This document shows positions 54,476 to 64,000 of a DNA stretch of 64,000 bases, one piece after another. Source of the DNA: Trinickia soli (GTDB lineage Bacteria; Pseudomonadota; Gammaproteobacteria; Burkholderiales; Burkholderiaceae); assembly GCF_002879855.1 (NCBI RefSeq), contig NZ_PNYB01000014.1, forward strand, positions 1 through 64,000, given 5' to 3'. Position 1 is the first letter of the stretch. Every line of letters starts with the position of its first letter. The notes under the pieces were generated by a model that did not search any database, was not told the origin of the DNA, and was given only the letters and a program-made list of their open reading frames with translations. A program made the position numbers and the translations under genes.

Positions 54476-55858
54476 TTAATGGGGCTTGAAGCGAACCCGC
54501 TCCGGCGGCTGCTTGAACGTGCCAAGCCGGGTCCAGAACGGCATGCCCAGGAAGAACGCGAAATAGATCAGCGCGCAGATCTGGGCGATCAACGTCGCCG
54601 CCGGCGAAGGCGGCTTCGTCCCCAAAAACGCCAGCGTCAGGAACGCCAGCACGAAGATCCCATAGAAGACCTTGTGGAAGAACGGCCGATAACGAATCGA
54701 CTTGACCGGGCTGCGATCGAGCCACGGCAGGAAGAACAGCGAAATCACGGCCGAGCCCATCACGACCACACCCCAGAACTTCGCCTCGGTCACCGCCATG
54801 AACACGATCAGGAGCGCGGCCAGCACCGGCAAGCCAATGCGCCATTTGCCGCGCGCCCGCGCGAGGGCAAGCAGCCCGAGCAGGCCGACGATGATCATCA
54901 GCACGATCTTGAACGGGTCGGTCGTCGCGCGCAGCATCGCGTAGAAGGCCGTGAAGTACCAGACCGGCGCGATTTCGGGCGGCGTTTGCAGCGGGTTGGC
55001 GGGGATGAAGTTGTTCGCTTCGAGGAAGTATCCGCCCATCTCCGGCGCGAAGAAGATGATCGCCGCAAAGACGATCAGGAACACGCAAACGCCGAAGAAG
55101 TCATGCACCGAATAGAAGGGATGGAACGGGATGCCGTCGAGCGGCTTGCCGGCCGGATCTTTCTTCGCCTTGATCTCGATGCCGTCAGGATTGTTCGACC
55201 CCACTTCGTGCAACGCAACGATATGGACGAACACCAGCCCGAGCAGCACAAGCGGAATGGCGATGACGTGAAACGCGAAGAAGCGGTTCAGCGTGATGTC
55301 GGAGACAACGTAGTCGCCACGAATCCAGAGCGAGAGGTCGGGACCGACGAACGGAATCGCCGAGAACAGGTTGACGATCACCTGTGCGCCCCAGTAGGAC
55401 ATCTGTCCCCACGGCAGCAGGTAGCCGAAGAACGCTTCGGCCATGAGACACAGGAAGATCGCGCAGCCGAAGATCCATACGAGTTCGCGCGGCTTGCGGT
55501 ACGACCCGTACATGAGGCCGCGGAACATGTGCAGATAAACGACGACGAAGAACATCGAGGCGCCCGTCGAATGCATGTAGCGGATCAGCCAGCCCCACGG
55601 CACCTCGCGCATGATGTACTCGACCGACGCGAACGCAAGCTGCGAATCGGGCTTGTAGTTCATCGTCAGGAAGATACCCGTGACGATCTGGTTCACGAGC
55701 ACGAGCAGCGCGAGCGAGCCGAAGAAGTACCAGAAGTTGAAGTTCTTCGGCGCGTAGTACTCGGATAAATGCGCCTTCCACGTCGAGGTCATCGGGAAGC
55801 GCCGGTCGATCCAGCCGACCAGCCCGGTCGATTCCACCTGGTTTTCCGTTGTGGCCAT
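54476..55858 (-). CDS. petB: ubiquinol-cytochrome c reductase, cytochrome b
   Basis: 460 residues with eight or so helices. The bis-haem His pairs sit in WLIRYMHSTGASMFFVVVYLHMFRG and FFAFHVIAIPLVLLGLVFVHIVALH; the Qo-site PEW-type motif appears as PPEIAPVWYF (IAPVWYF where PEWYF is common). GQMSYWGAQVIVNLFSAIPFVG is characteristic. It is the membrane core of complex III. It starts one base after petA's stop, and petC follows after 22 bases. ATG 55858. Confidence 0.96.
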   Translation of the reverse strand: MATTENQVESTGLVGWIDRRFPMTSTWKAHLSEYYAPKNFNFWYFFGSLALLVLVNQIVTGIFLTMNYKPDSQLAFASVEYIMREVPWGWLIRYMHSTGASMFFVVVYLHMFRGLMYGSYRKPRELVWIFGCAIFLCLMAEAFFGYLLPWGQMSYWGAQVIVNLFSAIPFVGPDLSLWIRGDYVVSDITLNRFFAFHVIAIPLVLLGLVFVHIVALHEVGSNNPDGIEIKAKKDPAGKPLDGIPFHPFYSVHDFFGVCVFLIVFAAIIFFAPEMGGYFLEANNFIPANPLQTPPEIAPVWYFTAFYAMLRATTDPFKIVLMIIVGLLGLLALARARGKWRIGLPVLAALLIVFMAVTEAKFWGVVVMGSAVISLFFLPWLDRSPVKSIRYRPFFHKVFYGIFVLAFLTLAFLGTKPPSPAATLIAQICALIYFAFFLGMPFWTRLGTFKQPPERVRFKPH

Positions 55859-56482
55859 TTACGCTTCTCCGTGTTCGTCTTTACCGATCACGACTGTCTT
55901 GCCGCCGTTCGTGAACATGTAGGGGGGAACGTCGAGGTTCTGCGGCGCAGGCTTGTTCTTGAAGACGCGGCCGTCCAGATCGTAGGTGGAGCCGTGACAC
56001 GGGCACAGGAAGCCGCCGGGCCAGTTGTCGGGCAGGTTCGGCTGCGGGCCCGGCGTAAAGCGCGCTGTCGGCGAGCAGCCCAGATGCGTGCAGACGGCGA
56101 CGACGATGAGGATGTTCTTGTGATCGGCCCGCGACCGGTACTCGTTGTTGCAGTACTCGGGCAGCGGCATCGTGAATGGGTTCTTCGACTGCGGATCGGC
56201 AACTTCGGGGTCGGCCTTTTTGACCTCGGCGAGCATGTCGTCCGTTCGGTTCAGAATCCACACGGGTTTGCCGCGCCACGAGACGGTCATCATCTCGCCC
56301 GGCTTCAGACCGCTGATATCCACTTCAACGGGCGCGCCGCCCGCTTTTGCTTTTGCCGATGGCTCTAAGGAGTCCACGAAAGGCACTACGGCGGCTACGC
56401 CTCCAAAGCCGCCCATTACGGACGTCGCAATCAGCCAGGTACGGCGGCTGCTGTCGACGCGTTGCTCTTCTTTATCTCGCAT
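55859..56482 (-). CDS. petA: ubiquinol-cytochrome c reductase, Rieske iron-sulfur subunit
   Basis: 207 residues from ATG 56482 (MRDKEEQRVDSSRRTW). A TAT-like double-Arg SSRRTWLIAT lies before the single anchor helix (about 15-38), and the [2Fe-2S] ligands are CTHLGC and CPCHGS. It takes electrons from ubiquinol. The tatABC genes that export it are 3 kb to the right. A 26-residue in-frame extension to ATG 56560 is possible; the family start and SRR placement favour 56482. The 284-base gap upstream probably holds the petABC promoter, though I see no clear boxes. Confidence 0.95.
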   Translation of the reverse strand: MRDKEEQRVDSSRRTWLIATSVMGGFGGVAAVVPFVDSLEPSAKAKAGGAPVEVDISGLKPGEMMTVSWRGKPVWILNRTDDMLAEVKKADPEVADPQSKNPFTMPLPEYCNNEYRSRADHKNILIVVAVCTHLGCSPTARFTPGPQPNLPDNWPGGFLCPCHGSTYDLDGRVFKNKPAPQNLDVPPYMFTNGGKTVVIGKDEHGEA

Positions 56483-56766
56483 CACACGCCCCACTTCCGA
56501 GTTGGATTTTCCGTCACCGCTTTTGTTGCCGCCGCTAGTTTGCGCGAATGGAGTCGGCATTTACAAGAGCCGTCAGTCAAAAACCGTGCGAAGCGCTGAT
56601 TCTTAAGGGTTTCCCCGCAGCCCGCGGACAGCCTTTCGCCCTCATTCCTCGTTAAGTGTTTCCTCCGTATTTCGTTTTTCGGCATACCCGCCGCACGGCG
56701 AATTGATTCGCATCATTTCAAGCACGGACATCAGCGAATAATGCAGCACAAAATTGCGGCACCGCA

Positions 56767-57513
56767 TCAGACGGGATTATGGATATCGATAAACAGATGC
56801 TCGACGTCGAAGCGCTCCGACAGATGTGCGCCCAGCGCCTGAACGCCGTAGCGTTCCGTCGCATGGTGCCCCGCAGCAAGAAAGGCGACGCCGCTTTCGG
56901 CCGAGATATGGGTCGTCTGCTCCGAGATCTCGCCGGTCAGGTAGACATCGGCGCCCGCCTCGATGGCAGCCTCGAAGTAGTGCTGCGCGCCGCCCGTACA
57001 CCACGCGATCCGGCGCAGTTCGGAGTCGGCGTCGCCAAGCAGAAGCGGGGTACGGCCGAGCGTCTGTTCGACCTGAGCGGCGAAATGCGCGAGCGTGACG
57101 GGCATCGGCAGTGTCGTCATCCAACCGAGCCCGTCGGCCCCGAAGCGCGATTCGCCGATGAGGCCGAGCCGCGCGCCAAGCTGCGCGTTGTTCCCCAGTT
57201 CGGGATGATCGTCGAGCGGCAGGTGATAAGCGAACAGGTTGATGTCGTTGGCGATGAGCTGCTTGAGCCGCCGATACTTGCGGCCTGTCACCTGCGGCGT
57301 CTCGTTGCGCCAGAAATAGCCGTGATGGACGAGGACCGCATCGGCGCCCCATTCGGTGGCCGCCTCCAGGAACGCGAGCGAAGCCGTGACGCCCGTCGCG
57401 ATCTTGTCAATGCGCCGACGGCCCTCAACTTGCAGGCCGTTCGGGCTGTAGTCCTTGAAACGACCGATGTCGAGCATGTCGTTCAAGTACAATTCAAGTT
57501 CGATCCGATCCAT
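56767..57513 (-). CDS. Nif3-like dinuclear metal centre protein (YbgI)
   Basis: 248 residues. [24 protein letters not shown] at the N terminus, the metal-binding HH in VLVHHGYFW (about 67), [17 protein letters not shown], and the C-terminal [17 protein letters not shown] with its HH. The family forms hexameric toroids with two metals; the reaction is debated (GTP cyclohydrolase-like or chaperone). It is divergent from the HtrA-type protease at 57533, whose start is only 20 bases away. Confidence 0.94.
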   Translation of the reverse strand: MDRIELELYLNDMLDIGRFKDYSPNGLQVEGRRRIDKIATGVTASLAFLEAATEWGADAVLVHHGYFWRNETPQVTGRKYRRLKQLIANDINLFAYHLPLDDHPELGNNAQLGARLGLIGESRFGADGLGWMTTLPMPVTLAHFAAQVEQTLGRTPLLLGDADSELRRIAWCTGGAQHYFEAAIEAGADVYLTGEISEQTTHISAESGVAFLAAGHHATERYGVQALGAHLSERFDVEHLFIDIHNPV

Positions 57514-57532
57514 AGAAACCTCGATTCTTCAA

Positions 57533-58765
57533 ATGCTTAGACGCTTCTGGCTGCTTTTCGCCCAAGCGGTGACGGTGCTGCTCGCATTACTGTTCATCGT
57601 GGTCACGCTCAAGCCCCAATGGCTGCAGCGGCAAGGGCAATTCGGGAAGCAGCTCGCCTCCCCGATCGTCGCACTGCGTGAAGTCGCGCCGGGTTCGGGC
57701 TCCGGACCGGCGACCGCCTCCTATGCCGAGGCCGCCCAAAAAGCGATGCCGGCCGTCGTCAACGTATTCTCGGGCAAGGGTGGCGCGACGCCGCCCAATC
57801 CGCACGCGAAGGATCCGCTGTTCCGCTATTTCTTCGGCAACCCCAAGAACCCGCAGCAACAGCAGCAACAGCCGCCGCGAGACGAAGCCGCGACGAACCT
57901 GGGCTCGGGCGTCATCGTCAGCTCGGAAGGCTACATTCTAACGAACGAACATGTCGTGGATGGGGCGGACGAGATCGAGGTGGCGCTGCCCGACGGCCGC
58001 CGTACCAACGCGAAAGTGATCGGCGTCGATCCCGAAACGGATCTCGCCGTGCTCAAGATCGCCATGACGAACCTGCCGACGATCACGCTGGGCCGGATCG
58101 ACCAGGCGCACGTGGGTGATGTCGTGCTGGCGATCGGCAACCCGTTCGGCGTGGGCCAGACGGTCACCATGGGCATCATCAGCGCGCTGGGGCGCAATCA
58201 CCTCGGCATCAACACGTTCGAGAACTTCATTCAAACCGATGCGCCGATCAATCCCGGCAACTCGGGCGGCGCGCTCGTCGACGTCAACGGCAATCTGCTT
58301 GGGATCAATACGGCGATCTACTCGCGCTCGGGCGGCTCGCTCGGCATCGGCTTCGCCATTCCCGTGTCGACGGCGCGCAGCGTGCTCGAAAGCATCATCA
58401 CGACGGGTTCGGTCACGCGCGGGTGGATCGGCGTCGAGCCGCAGGATGTCACGCCGGCGATCGCCGAATCCTTCGGGCTCGAGCAGCGGGGCACGATCGT
58501 CGCGGGCGTCCTGCAGGGCGGCCCGGCCGATAAAGCCGGCATCAAACCGGGCGACGTCCTGCTGGACGTGAACGGGCAGGAAATCACCGACACGACGCGG
58601 CTGTTGAACGTCATCGCGCAAATCAAGCCCGGCACGCAGGCCAAGGTCAAACTGATGCGTAAGAAGAAAGAGATGGATGTCGTCGTCACGATTGGCCGAC
58701 GCCCGCCGCCGCCCAAGCAGGCGGCCAACGAAGACGGCAATAGCGACTCGCAGCAGGAAGAGTGA
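57533..58765 (+). CDS. HtrA-family serine protease with one PDZ domain (DegS/AlgW-like)
   Basis: 410 residues from ATG 57533. An N-terminal membrane anchor (FWLLFAQAVTVLLALLFIVV) is followed by a periplasmic trypsin-like domain with His in LTNEHVVDGAD, Asp in DPETDLAVLKI and Ser in INPGNSGGALVD. A single PDZ domain covers about residues 300-385 (RGWIGVEPQDVT, VLQGGPADKAGIKPGDVLLDVNG). A membrane anchor and one PDZ fit DegS/AlgW, which start sigma-E activation by cutting anti-sigma factors. A Gln-rich loop lies near residues 103-114. Next to tatC in the convergent direction. Confidence 0.92.
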   Translation: MLRRFWLLFAQAVTVLLALLFIVVTLKPQWLQRQGQFGKQLASPIVALREVAPGSGSGPATASYAEAAQKAMPAVVNVFSGKGGATPPNPHAKDPLFRYFFGNPKNPQQQQQQPPRDEAATNLGSGVIVSSEGYILTNEHVVDGADEIEVALPDGRRTNAKVIGVDPETDLAVLKIAMTNLPTITLGRIDQAHVGDVVLAIGNPFGVGQTVTMGIISALGRNHLGINTFENFIQTDAPINPGNSGGALVDVNGNLLGINTAIYSRSGGSLGIGFAIPVSTARSVLESIITTGSVTRGWIGVEPQDVTPAIAESFGLEQRGTIVAGVLQGGPADKAGIKPGDVLLDVNGQEITDTTRLLNVIAQIKPGTQAKVKLMRKKKEMDVVVTIGRRPPPPKQAANEDGNSDSQQEE

Positions 58766-58790
58766 CGGCGGAAAGCGCGAGCGGCGATCC

Positions 58791-59570
58791 TCAGCCGACC
58801 GCGCCCTCTTCGTCCACTACCGGGCGGTCCTTCCCGACGATCAAGCGCGCCGCGATGATTCCGGCTTCGTAAAGGATGATGAGCGGCAACGCCAGAATCA
58901 ATTGCGAAAAGACATCGGGCGGCGTGACGACGGCCGCCACGATGAACGCGCCCACGACCACATAGGGCCGAATGCTGCGCAGCTTTTTGAGCGTCAGCAC
59001 GTTCATCCGCACGAGCAGCACGACGATGATCGGCACTTCGAACGTCACGCCGAACGCAAGAAACATCGATAAAACGAAACTCAGATAATTGTCGATGTCG
59101 GTCGACATCTGCACATCGAGCGGCGCGTTGTAGTGCGCCATGACGCGAAAGATGGTCGGAAACACGACGAAGTACGCGAACGCCATCCCGCATAGAAACA
59201 GCAGGTAGCTGCTGCCGACGAGCGGTGCAACGAGCTTCTTCTCGTGCTGATACAGCCCCGGCGCCACGAACGCCCAGATCTGATACAGCACGATCGGCAG
59301 CGCTATGACGAGCGCCACCAGCATGGTCACCTTGACGGGCACGAAGAACGAGCCCGTGACGTCGGTCACGATCATGCGCCCGCCTTTGGGCAGGTTTTCC
59401 ATCAACGGCCGCGCCAGCACCTTGAAAATGTCCGTCGCCCAGTAGACGAGCGAGAGAAACACGACGATGACGGCGATCCCGGCTTTGATGATGCGGTCGC
59501 GCAACTCGACGAGATGCGAGATAAACGACTCTTCTTTGCTTTCGCTTGACTTGTGCTGCGGGTCGCTCAC
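58791..59570 (-). CDS. tatC: Sec-independent translocase subunit TatC
   Basis: 259 residues from GTG 59570, chosen because GAGGG precedes it and VSDPQHKSS is family-like; the open frame runs on to 59636. Six helices are expected. FISHLVELRDRIIKAG at the N terminus is the conserved first cytoplasmic segment, which binds the twin-Arg signal; FVAPGLYQHEKKLV and the late VTPPDVFSQLILALPLIILYE are typical. It works with TatB and TatA, encoded next. The exported client petA lies close by. Confidence 0.95.
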   Translation of the reverse strand: MSDPQHKSSESKEESFISHLVELRDRIIKAGIAVIVVFLSLVYWATDIFKVLARPLMENLPKGGRMIVTDVTGSFFVPVKVTMLVALVIALPIVLYQIWAFVAPGLYQHEKKLVAPLVGSSYLLFLCGMAFAYFVVFPTIFRVMAHYNAPLDVQMSTDIDNYLSFVLSMFLAFGVTFEVPIIVVLLVRMNVLTLKKLRSIRPYVVVGAFIVAAVVTPPDVFSQLILALPLIILYEAGIIAARLIVGKDRPVVDEEGAVG

Positions 59571-59654
59571 GCCGGCCCTCTTAAGAAGAAGATCGACGCG
59601 CGGCGCGCCGAGAAATCGGAAGATGGGGAGCGTCAATGACGCGCATGGCTCGGA

Positions 59655-60215
59655 TCAAAGAAACCGCCGCTGCTTGCGCAGGCTCGGGGGCGTATGCCGC
59701 GCGACACGCGCGGCGCCCGATTGCACCCGCGTGCGTCGGCCCGTGGCCCGCTTGTACCAGACCGGCGCCGCCGTCCGCTTGACACGCCAACTGACGCGCT
59801 TGACGGCGACCCCCGCCGACGCTCTGCGCCAAGCGTAATCCGCCGCCGTGGCAGCGCTTGTGCCCGCGCCCCCAGCGGCCGCGTCTTCGGCTGCGGCAGC
59901 GGCTGCGCCGATACTCGGCGAGACCGATGTAGCCGAGCGGAATGCGTCGTTGAGTTCGGACTCGTGCTTGCGAATATTGTCGTGAATCGTGTTTTCGACG
60001 TTGCGCGCGGCCGACTCGAATTCGGTCTTCATCCGGCGCAGCTCGTCGAGTTCGATTTCACGCGTGACTTCCGCCTTCACGTCGTTGATGTAGCGTTGCG
60101 CGCGCCCGAACAGCGCACCTGCCGTGCGTGCGACGCGCGGCAGCCGCTCCGGCCCCAGTACGACGAGCGCGACTACGCCGATCAGCGCCATCTTCGTCAG
60201 TCCGAGATCGAGCAT
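59655..60215 (-). CDS. tatB: Sec-independent translocase subunit TatB
   Basis: 186 residues. The N-terminal single helix is MLDLGLTKMALIGVVALVVLGPERLP, with the conserved GPERLP hinge (about 21-26), followed by an amphipathic helix (VARTAGALFGRAQRYINDVKAEVTREI) and a long Ala-rich, basic tail. TatB passes the twin-Arg precursor from TatC to TatA. It starts 99 bases after tatA's stop and precedes tatC by 84 bases. Confidence 0.96.
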   Translation of the reverse strand: MLDLGLTKMALIGVVALVVLGPERLPRVARTAGALFGRAQRYINDVKAEVTREIELDELRRMKTEFESAARNVENTIHDNIRKHESELNDAFRSATSVSPSIGAAAAAAEDAAAGGAGTSAATAADYAWRRASAGVAVKRVSWRVKRTAAPVWYKRATGRRTRVQSGAARVARHTPPSLRKQRRFL

Positions 60216-60314
60216 GTAAGTGGCCTAAGCGTCTGTTGTCGGTTGTGCGTTGATATCCTTCCACCGTTTCGCTGCGCCTGCGTGCCGCGCCGTGCCGGCG
60301 GGCGCGCGGGGCGC

Positions 60315-60563
60315 TCAGCGGTAATCGTTCGAGCGTGTCTTTTCCTTCGCTTCGACATCGATCGCGCCGGAGCGCGGCAATTCGCGCCGCTCGGTGTCAG
60401 CGGGCGTCGACGAAGACGGCGTATCGGCATCCTTCATGCCTTCCTTGAAGCCTTTCACCGCACTGCCCAAATCGCTGCCCATGCTGCGCAGACGCTTTGT
60501 GCCGAACACGAGCGCGACGATCAAAAGCACGATCAACCAGTGCCAAATGCTGAATGAACCCAT
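60315..60563 (-). CDS. tatA: Sec-independent translocase subunit TatA
   Basis: 82 residues from ATG 60563 ([25 protein letters not shown]). One N-terminal helix with the [21 protein letters not shown] amphipathic part and an acidic tail. It forms the variable-size pore of the Tat system with TatBC, encoded directly downstream on the same strand. An in-frame start at 60605 would add 14 residues with no family support. Confidence 0.95.
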   Translation of the reverse strand: MGSFSIWHWLIVLLIVALVFGTKRLRSMGSDLGSAVKGFKEGMKDADTPSSSTPADTERRELPRSGAIDVEAKEKTRSNDYR

Positions 60564-60683
60564 GAGAACCTCCCGAGCTTTCCGACCGCACTGCCGCGGC
60601 GGCAAAGAATACCGGCCTTGCGGCCGTAATGTGGAACGCGTGCGCTCCGCTGTGGACCGATGCGAACAAGGTTCGCCGCGCCT

Positions 60684-61046
60684 TCAACCCATCCGCTTCC
60701 ACGGCCGCGGACCGGCAAGTATGTGCGCATGCAAGTGATAGACCTCCTGGCCTCCACCCGGCCCCGTATTGATGACCGTGCGAAACCCCGTATCGCCGCC
60801 CGTGTATGCGCAACCGAGCTGCTCGGCCAAGCGCGCCACCAGAATCATCATTTTACCAAGCAGAGGAGCATCGCCTTCGGTGCAATTGGACAGCGTTTCC
60901 ACGTGTTTTCGGGGAATCACGAGAACGTGCGTGTCGGCCGCCGGATGGATGTCCTTGAAGGCGACGAAATCGTCGTCTTCGTGAACTTTCGTGCTCGGAA
61001 TCTCGCCGGCGGCAATTTTGCAAAAGAGGCAGTTGTCGTGACTCAT
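60684..61046 (-). CDS. hinT: HIT-family nucleotide-binding protein HinT
   Basis: 120 residues. CLFCKIAAGEIPSTKVHEDDDFVAFKDI at the N terminus, ADTHVLVIPRKHVETL in the middle, and the histidine triad HLHAHILAG near 105-112. HIT hydrolases cleave phosphoramidate nucleotides such as AMP-lysine. It lies between tatA and the small membrane gene, in the his-tat gene order typical of this group. Confidence 0.95.
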   Translation of the reverse strand: MSHDNCLFCKIAAGEIPSTKVHEDDDFVAFKDIHPAADTHVLVIPRKHVETLSNCTEGDAPLLGKMMILVARLAEQLGCAYTGGDTGFRTVINTGPGGGQEVYHLHAHILAGPRPWKRMG

Positions 61047-61088
61047 GGTGTTCCTGGTTGCGAAACGAAGGCCCGCCGCGCGGTCAGA

Positions 61089-61472
61089 TCAGAACCACGC
61101 GCGCGGATCGAGCGGCTTGTTGTCGTAGAGGTACAGCCAGCCCTTGACGATACGGTACAGCATCCAAATCGATACGACCGTCAGAACGGCGAAGCCGATG
61201 ACGACGAATACCAGCACCGCGCCGATGATATAGCCGACGAGCCCCATCCAAAACGTGCGGATCAGCCATTCCAGGTGCGGCTCCGACGGCGTGCCGGCGG
61301 CATCGCCGCGCTTCAGATAAGCGATGATGACGGCCACGATGATCGAGATGCCACCCGTGAACCAATGCAGCGCATAGAGCCCATAGAGGATGTGCGTGAG
61401 CGTGCGCAGGTCGCGCTCGCGGCCGATCTCGGAGCCGGTGTAAGGCGTGGGCGTACCCGGTCGCTGTTCCAT
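61089..61472 (-). CDS. DUF4870-like membrane protein
   Basis: 127 residues with three hydrophobic segments (about 25-50, 72-95 and 100-118). LTHILYGLYALHWFTGGISIIVAVIIAYLKR and RTFWMGLVGYIIGAVLVFVVIGF, ending YRIVKGWLYLYDNKPL, are typical of the DUF4870-like small membrane proteins encoded between hisE and hinT in this group. The function is unknown. ATG 61472, 67 bases after hisE's stop. Confidence 0.82.
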   Translation of the reverse strand: MEQRPGTPTPYTGSEIGRERDLRTLTHILYGLYALHWFTGGISIIVAVIIAYLKRGDAAGTPSEPHLEWLIRTFWMGLVGYIIGAVLVFVVIGFAVLTVVSIWMLYRIVKGWLYLYDNKPLDPRAWF

Positions 61473-61539
61473 TGTCGTTCTCCTGCTCGCGTTAAGCGCA
61501 ATACCCGACCGTTCGCGTCGGGGTGTATCTCGCGCCGGC

Positions 61540-61932
61540 TCAACCGCCGTTTTCTTCGCGCTCGCGCCGCTTTCTCAGCGCCTTTTCCTCGATGCCGGAC
61601 AGTCCTTCGCGCCGTTCGAGCTCGGCGATGACGTCCGCGGGGCTCAGATCGTAGTGCGACAGCATGACCAGGCAGTGAAACCAGAGATCGGCCACTTCGC
61701 CGACGAGCGCCGAGGGTGCGCCGCCCTGGCGCACGTCCTTCGCGGCGAGCACGACTTCGGTGGCTTCTTCGCCGATCTTCTTCAGGACGGCATCGTCGCC
61801 CTTGTGGAACAGGCGCGAGACGTAGGACACCTCGGGGTCGCCGCCCTTGCGGCTGTCGATGACGGCGGCGAGCCGCAGCAATGTGTCTTCGGTGGTGGGC
61901 GCGGCGGCGCCCGCTGGCGTGGTTTGCATCAT
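61540..61932 (-). CDS. hisE: phosphoribosyl-ATP pyrophosphatase
   Basis: 130 residues. The MazG-like helical fold shows [12 protein letters not shown] (metal-binding EExxE pattern) and [19 protein letters not shown]. It removes pyrophosphate from PR-ATP in histidine synthesis. Its start ATGATG overlaps the stop of hisI, so the two are translationally coupled. ATG 61932. Confidence 0.95.
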   Translation of the reverse strand: MMQTTPAGAAAPTTEDTLLRLAAVIDSRKGGDPEVSYVSRLFHKGDDAVLKKIGEEATEVVLAAKDVRQGGAPSALVGEVADLWFHCLVMLSHYDLSPADVIAELERREGLSGIEEKALRKRREREENGG

Positions 61933-62342
61933 CGGTAGATCTGTTCAGGGTCTTTCAGCACGGGATCGACGGCCACCCAGTCGCCTTCGTCCGCCGTACC
62001 TTCGAATTTCTGGAAAAAGCAGGAATGGCGCCCGGTATGACAGGCGATGCCCGACACCTGCTCGACCTTGAGCAGGACGACATCTTCGTCACAATCGAGC
62101 CGCACTTCATGGACGCGCTGCACGTGGCCGGACTCTTCGCCCTTGAACCACAGACGCTGGCGCGAACGCGAGAAATAGACGGCGCGCCCCGTTTCGATCG
62201 TCTTGGCGAGCGCCTCGCGGTTCATCCACGCAAACATCAGCACGTCGCCCGTCGTCGCTTCCTGCGCAATGACAGGCACGAGACCGTTCGCGTCCCATTG
62301 GACTTTATCGAGCCATACTCTTTCGGCGGGAGCCGTCATCAT
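61929..62342 (-). CDS. hisI: phosphoribosyl-AMP cyclohydrolase
   Basis: 137 residues from ATG 62342. Motifs: [39 protein letters not shown], the aspartate-rich metal site [12 protein letters not shown] and zinc cysteines in [13 protein letters not shown]. It opens the adenine ring of PR-AMP. The start overlaps hisF's stop (ATGATGA), and the stop overlaps hisE's start, so hisF-hisI-hisE are tightly coupled. A 3-base later start is possible. Confidence 0.96.
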   Translation of the reverse strand: MMTAPAERVWLDKVQWDANGLVPVIAQEATTGDVLMFAWMNREALAKTIETGRAVYFSRSRQRLWFKGEESGHVQRVHEVRLDCDEDVVLLKVEQVSGIACHTGRHSCFFQKFEGTADEGDWVAVDPVLKDPEQIYR

Positions 62343-63112
62343 TGCCTCACCGAAATGCCGCGCTCGGCCATGAAGCGCTTGGCCTCGCCGACCGTATGCT
62401 CGCCGTAGTGGAAAATGCTCGCGGCGAGCACGGCGTCCGCGTGGCCCTCCACGATGCCGTCGGCCAGATCCTTCAGCGAGCCGACACCGCCCGACGCAAT
62501 GACGGGCACCGGCACGGCATCGGACACCGCTCGCGTCAGCGCAAGGTCGAAGCCGCTCTTCGTGCCGTCGCGATCCATGCTCGTCAACAGGATTTCGCCG
62601 GCGCCGTATTCGGCCATTTGCCTGGCCCACGCTACGGCGTCAAGCCCCGTCGCCTTGCGCCCGCCGTGCGTAAACACTTCCCAGCGCGCCGGCTCGCCCT
62701 CGCCGGATACGCGCTTTGCATCGATTGCGACGACGATGCACTGCGAGCCGTATTTCAGCGCGGCCTCCCGCACCAGTTCGGGGCGGGCGACCGCCGACGA
62801 ATTCATGCTGATCTTGTCGGCGCCCGCGTTCAGCAGCCGCCGTACGTCGTCGACCGTGCGCACGCCGCCGCCCACCGTCAACGGAATGAATACCTGCGCC
62901 GCGACCGCTTCAATGATAGGCAGAATCAGATCGCGTTGATCGGACGTGGCGGTGATGTCGAGGAAGGTCAGTTCGTCGGCGCCTTGCTCGTCGTATCGAC
63001 GCGCGATCTCGACCGGATCGCCGGCATCGCGCAGCTCGACGAAGTTGACGCCCTTGACGACGCGGCCAGCGGTCACGTCCAGACAGGGGATGATGCGTTT
63101 AGCTAGAGCCAT
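62339..63112 (-). CDS. hisF: imidazole glycerol phosphate synthase, cyclase subunit
   Basis: 257 residues from ATG 63112 ([21 protein letters not shown]). TIM barrel with catalytic Asp in IPCLDV and in [13 protein letters not shown], phosphate-binding loops [15 protein letters not shown] and [13 protein letters not shown]. It closes the imidazole ring using ammonia from HisH. hisH is not in the window, probably beyond the right edge. It is separated from hisA by 171 bases without a recognisable feature. Confidence 0.97.
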   Translation of the reverse strand: MALAKRIIPCLDVTAGRVVKGVNFVELRDAGDPVEIARRYDEQGADELTFLDITATSDQRDLILPIIEAVAAQVFIPLTVGGGVRTVDDVRRLLNAGADKISMNSSAVARPELVREAALKYGSQCIVVAIDAKRVSGEGEPARWEVFTHGGRKATGLDAVAWARQMAEYGAGEILLTSMDRDGTKSGFDLALTRAVSDAVPVPVIASGGVGSLKDLADGIVEGHADAVLAASIFHYGEHTVGEAKRFMAERGISVRQ

Positions 63113-63283
63113 GATGGTGCAATTGCCGCTAAGTAAGCCGCCTGCGACTGCGCAGACGGCGTGAAGCCGTGACGGATACCGGCCCGCTGGCCGCACGGCC
63201 GACGCCGTATGCGCGAGCGGGCCGAATGCGGCCCAACCTGACCGCGGCCCGGTACACCGGGCGCGCCTTCGCCGTGGCGGAGG

Positions 63284-64000
63284 TCAGGCGTCGTCCGATT
63301 CGCGCAGCATATCGGCCCGCTTCTGCGCGGCCGCGAAATCGAGGTCGCCCGAGTAGATCGCGCGCCCGCAAATCACGCCCTCGATGCCTTCGTCTTCGAC
63401 TTCGCAGAGCGCGTCGATATCGGCCAGATTGGACAGCCCGCCGCTTGCGATCACGGGGATCTTCACGGCGCGCGCAAGCCGCACCGTCGCTTCGATATTG
63501 ATGCCCTGAAGCATGCCGTCACGGCCGATGTCGGTGTAAATGATCGACTCGCAGCCATAATCCTCGAACTTTTGGGCCAGATCGACGACCTCGTGGCCCG
63601 TGAGCTTGCTCCACCCGTCCGTGGCGACCTTCCCGTCCTTGGCGTCGAGGCCGACGATGATGTGGCCGCCGAACGCCGTGCAGGCGTCTTGCAGGAAACC
63701 CGGATTCTTCACGGCGGCCGTGCCGATGATGACGTACGACAAGCCATCGTCGAGGTAGCGCTCGATCGTTTCCAGATCGCGGATACCGCCGCCGAGCTGC
63801 ACGGGAATTTCGGTGCCGACTTCGTCGATGATGGCGCGAATCGCCTCTTCGTTCCTCGGCTTACCCGCAAAGGCGCCGTTCAAATCGACGAGGTGCAGCC
63901 GCCGGGCGCCGCGGTCGACCCAATGCCGGGCCATCGCCGCGGGATTCTCTGAAAATATCGTCGCCTGGTCCATATCGCCTTGTTTGAGGCGCACACACTG
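63284..64000 (-). CDS. hisA: ProFAR isomerase HisA (5' end cut by the window)
   Basis: About 239 residues are seen. The family's first ten or so residues (usually MLLIPAIDLKDG) lie beyond base 64000; the visible part begins [17 protein letters not shown] barrel with [46 protein letters not shown] and the catalytic Asp in [14 protein letters not shown]. It isomerises ProFAR to PRFAR, the substrate of HisF/HisH. It is in the same direction as hisFIE and probably in one operon with them. Confidence 0.96.
   Translation of the reverse strand, partial: QCVRLKQGDMDQATIFSENPAAMARHWVDRGARRLHLVDLNGAFAGKPRNEEAIRAIIDEVGTEIPVQLGGGIRDLETIERYLDDGLSYVIIGTAAVKNPGFLQDACTAFGGHIIVGLDAKDGKVATDGWSKLTGHEVVDLAQKFEDYGCESIIYTDIGRDGMLQGINIEATVRLARAVKIPVIASGGLSNLADIDALCEVEDEGIEGVICGRAIYSGDLDFAAAQKRADMLRESDDA

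Noticed and set aside
54479-55768. 429-codon plus-strand frame over petB
   Set aside because: Antisense of cytochrome b; Arg/Asp/Glu-rich as expected opposite hydrophobic codons.

Overview
The window is a 64 kb, GC-rich stretch of what looks like a chromosome from the Burkholderiaceae (Burkholderia / Paraburkholderia / Trinickia / Caballeronia type). The basis is the gene content and order: petABC-sspAB beside a tRNA-Thr, hisAFIE followed by a membrane gene, hinT, tatABC and an HtrA protease, hemA-prfA-prmC-grxD-ubiX, and glcG-glcB-lldP. Genus assignment is inference; nothing here proves it.

Region by region. 1-7.2 kb is partly accessory: an ornithine-cyclodeaminase-family gene, a tandem pair of unknown paralogous genes flanked on both sides by decayed copies of the same family, the housekeeping GTPase gene ychF, and a 668-residue protein whose second half resembles domain I of insecticidal Cry delta-endotoxins. 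7.2-10 kb holds a glycosyltransferase translationally coupled to an LprI-type periplasmic protein, with a divergent TetR regulator and palindromes between them. 10-24 kb is mainly core: ettA, a HAD hydrolase, a long aminopeptidase P, hemA-prfA-prmC, a hybrid histidine kinase, grxD, ubiX, a DODA-type dioxygenase and an amino-acid permease. 24-33.8 kb has cspA with a good promoter and a long leader, a YegD-like Hsp70, two MFS transporters (one with a divergent TetR gene and a perfect palindrome), and three small or methyltransferase genes. 33.9-41.1 kb has a MASE2-GGDEF-EAL protein, a DUF1566-like gene and the glycolate/lactate group lldP, glcB, glcG.

41.3-52.2 kb is a second accessory patch. 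It has a phosphoribosyltransferase-HAD fusion, an flhDC pair not followed by mot/che genes, fragments of TetR and LysR regulators around an alpha/beta hydrolase, a LysR/SDR divergent pair, a secreted TPS-type exoprotein without a visible transporter partner, a WYL regulator, and two truncated genes joined tail to tail before a DUF1493 gene and tRNA-Thr(UGU). 52.3-64 kb returns to core: sspB-sspA-petC-petB-petA, a Nif3-like gene, a DegS/AlgW-like protease, tatC-tatB-tatA, hinT and hisE-hisI-hisF-hisA (cut by the right edge).

The most promising undescribed items are the Cry-domain-I-like protein (5062-7068) and the expanding and decaying tandem family beside it (1.3-3.5 kb). All family names come from reading motifs by eye; no database search was run.
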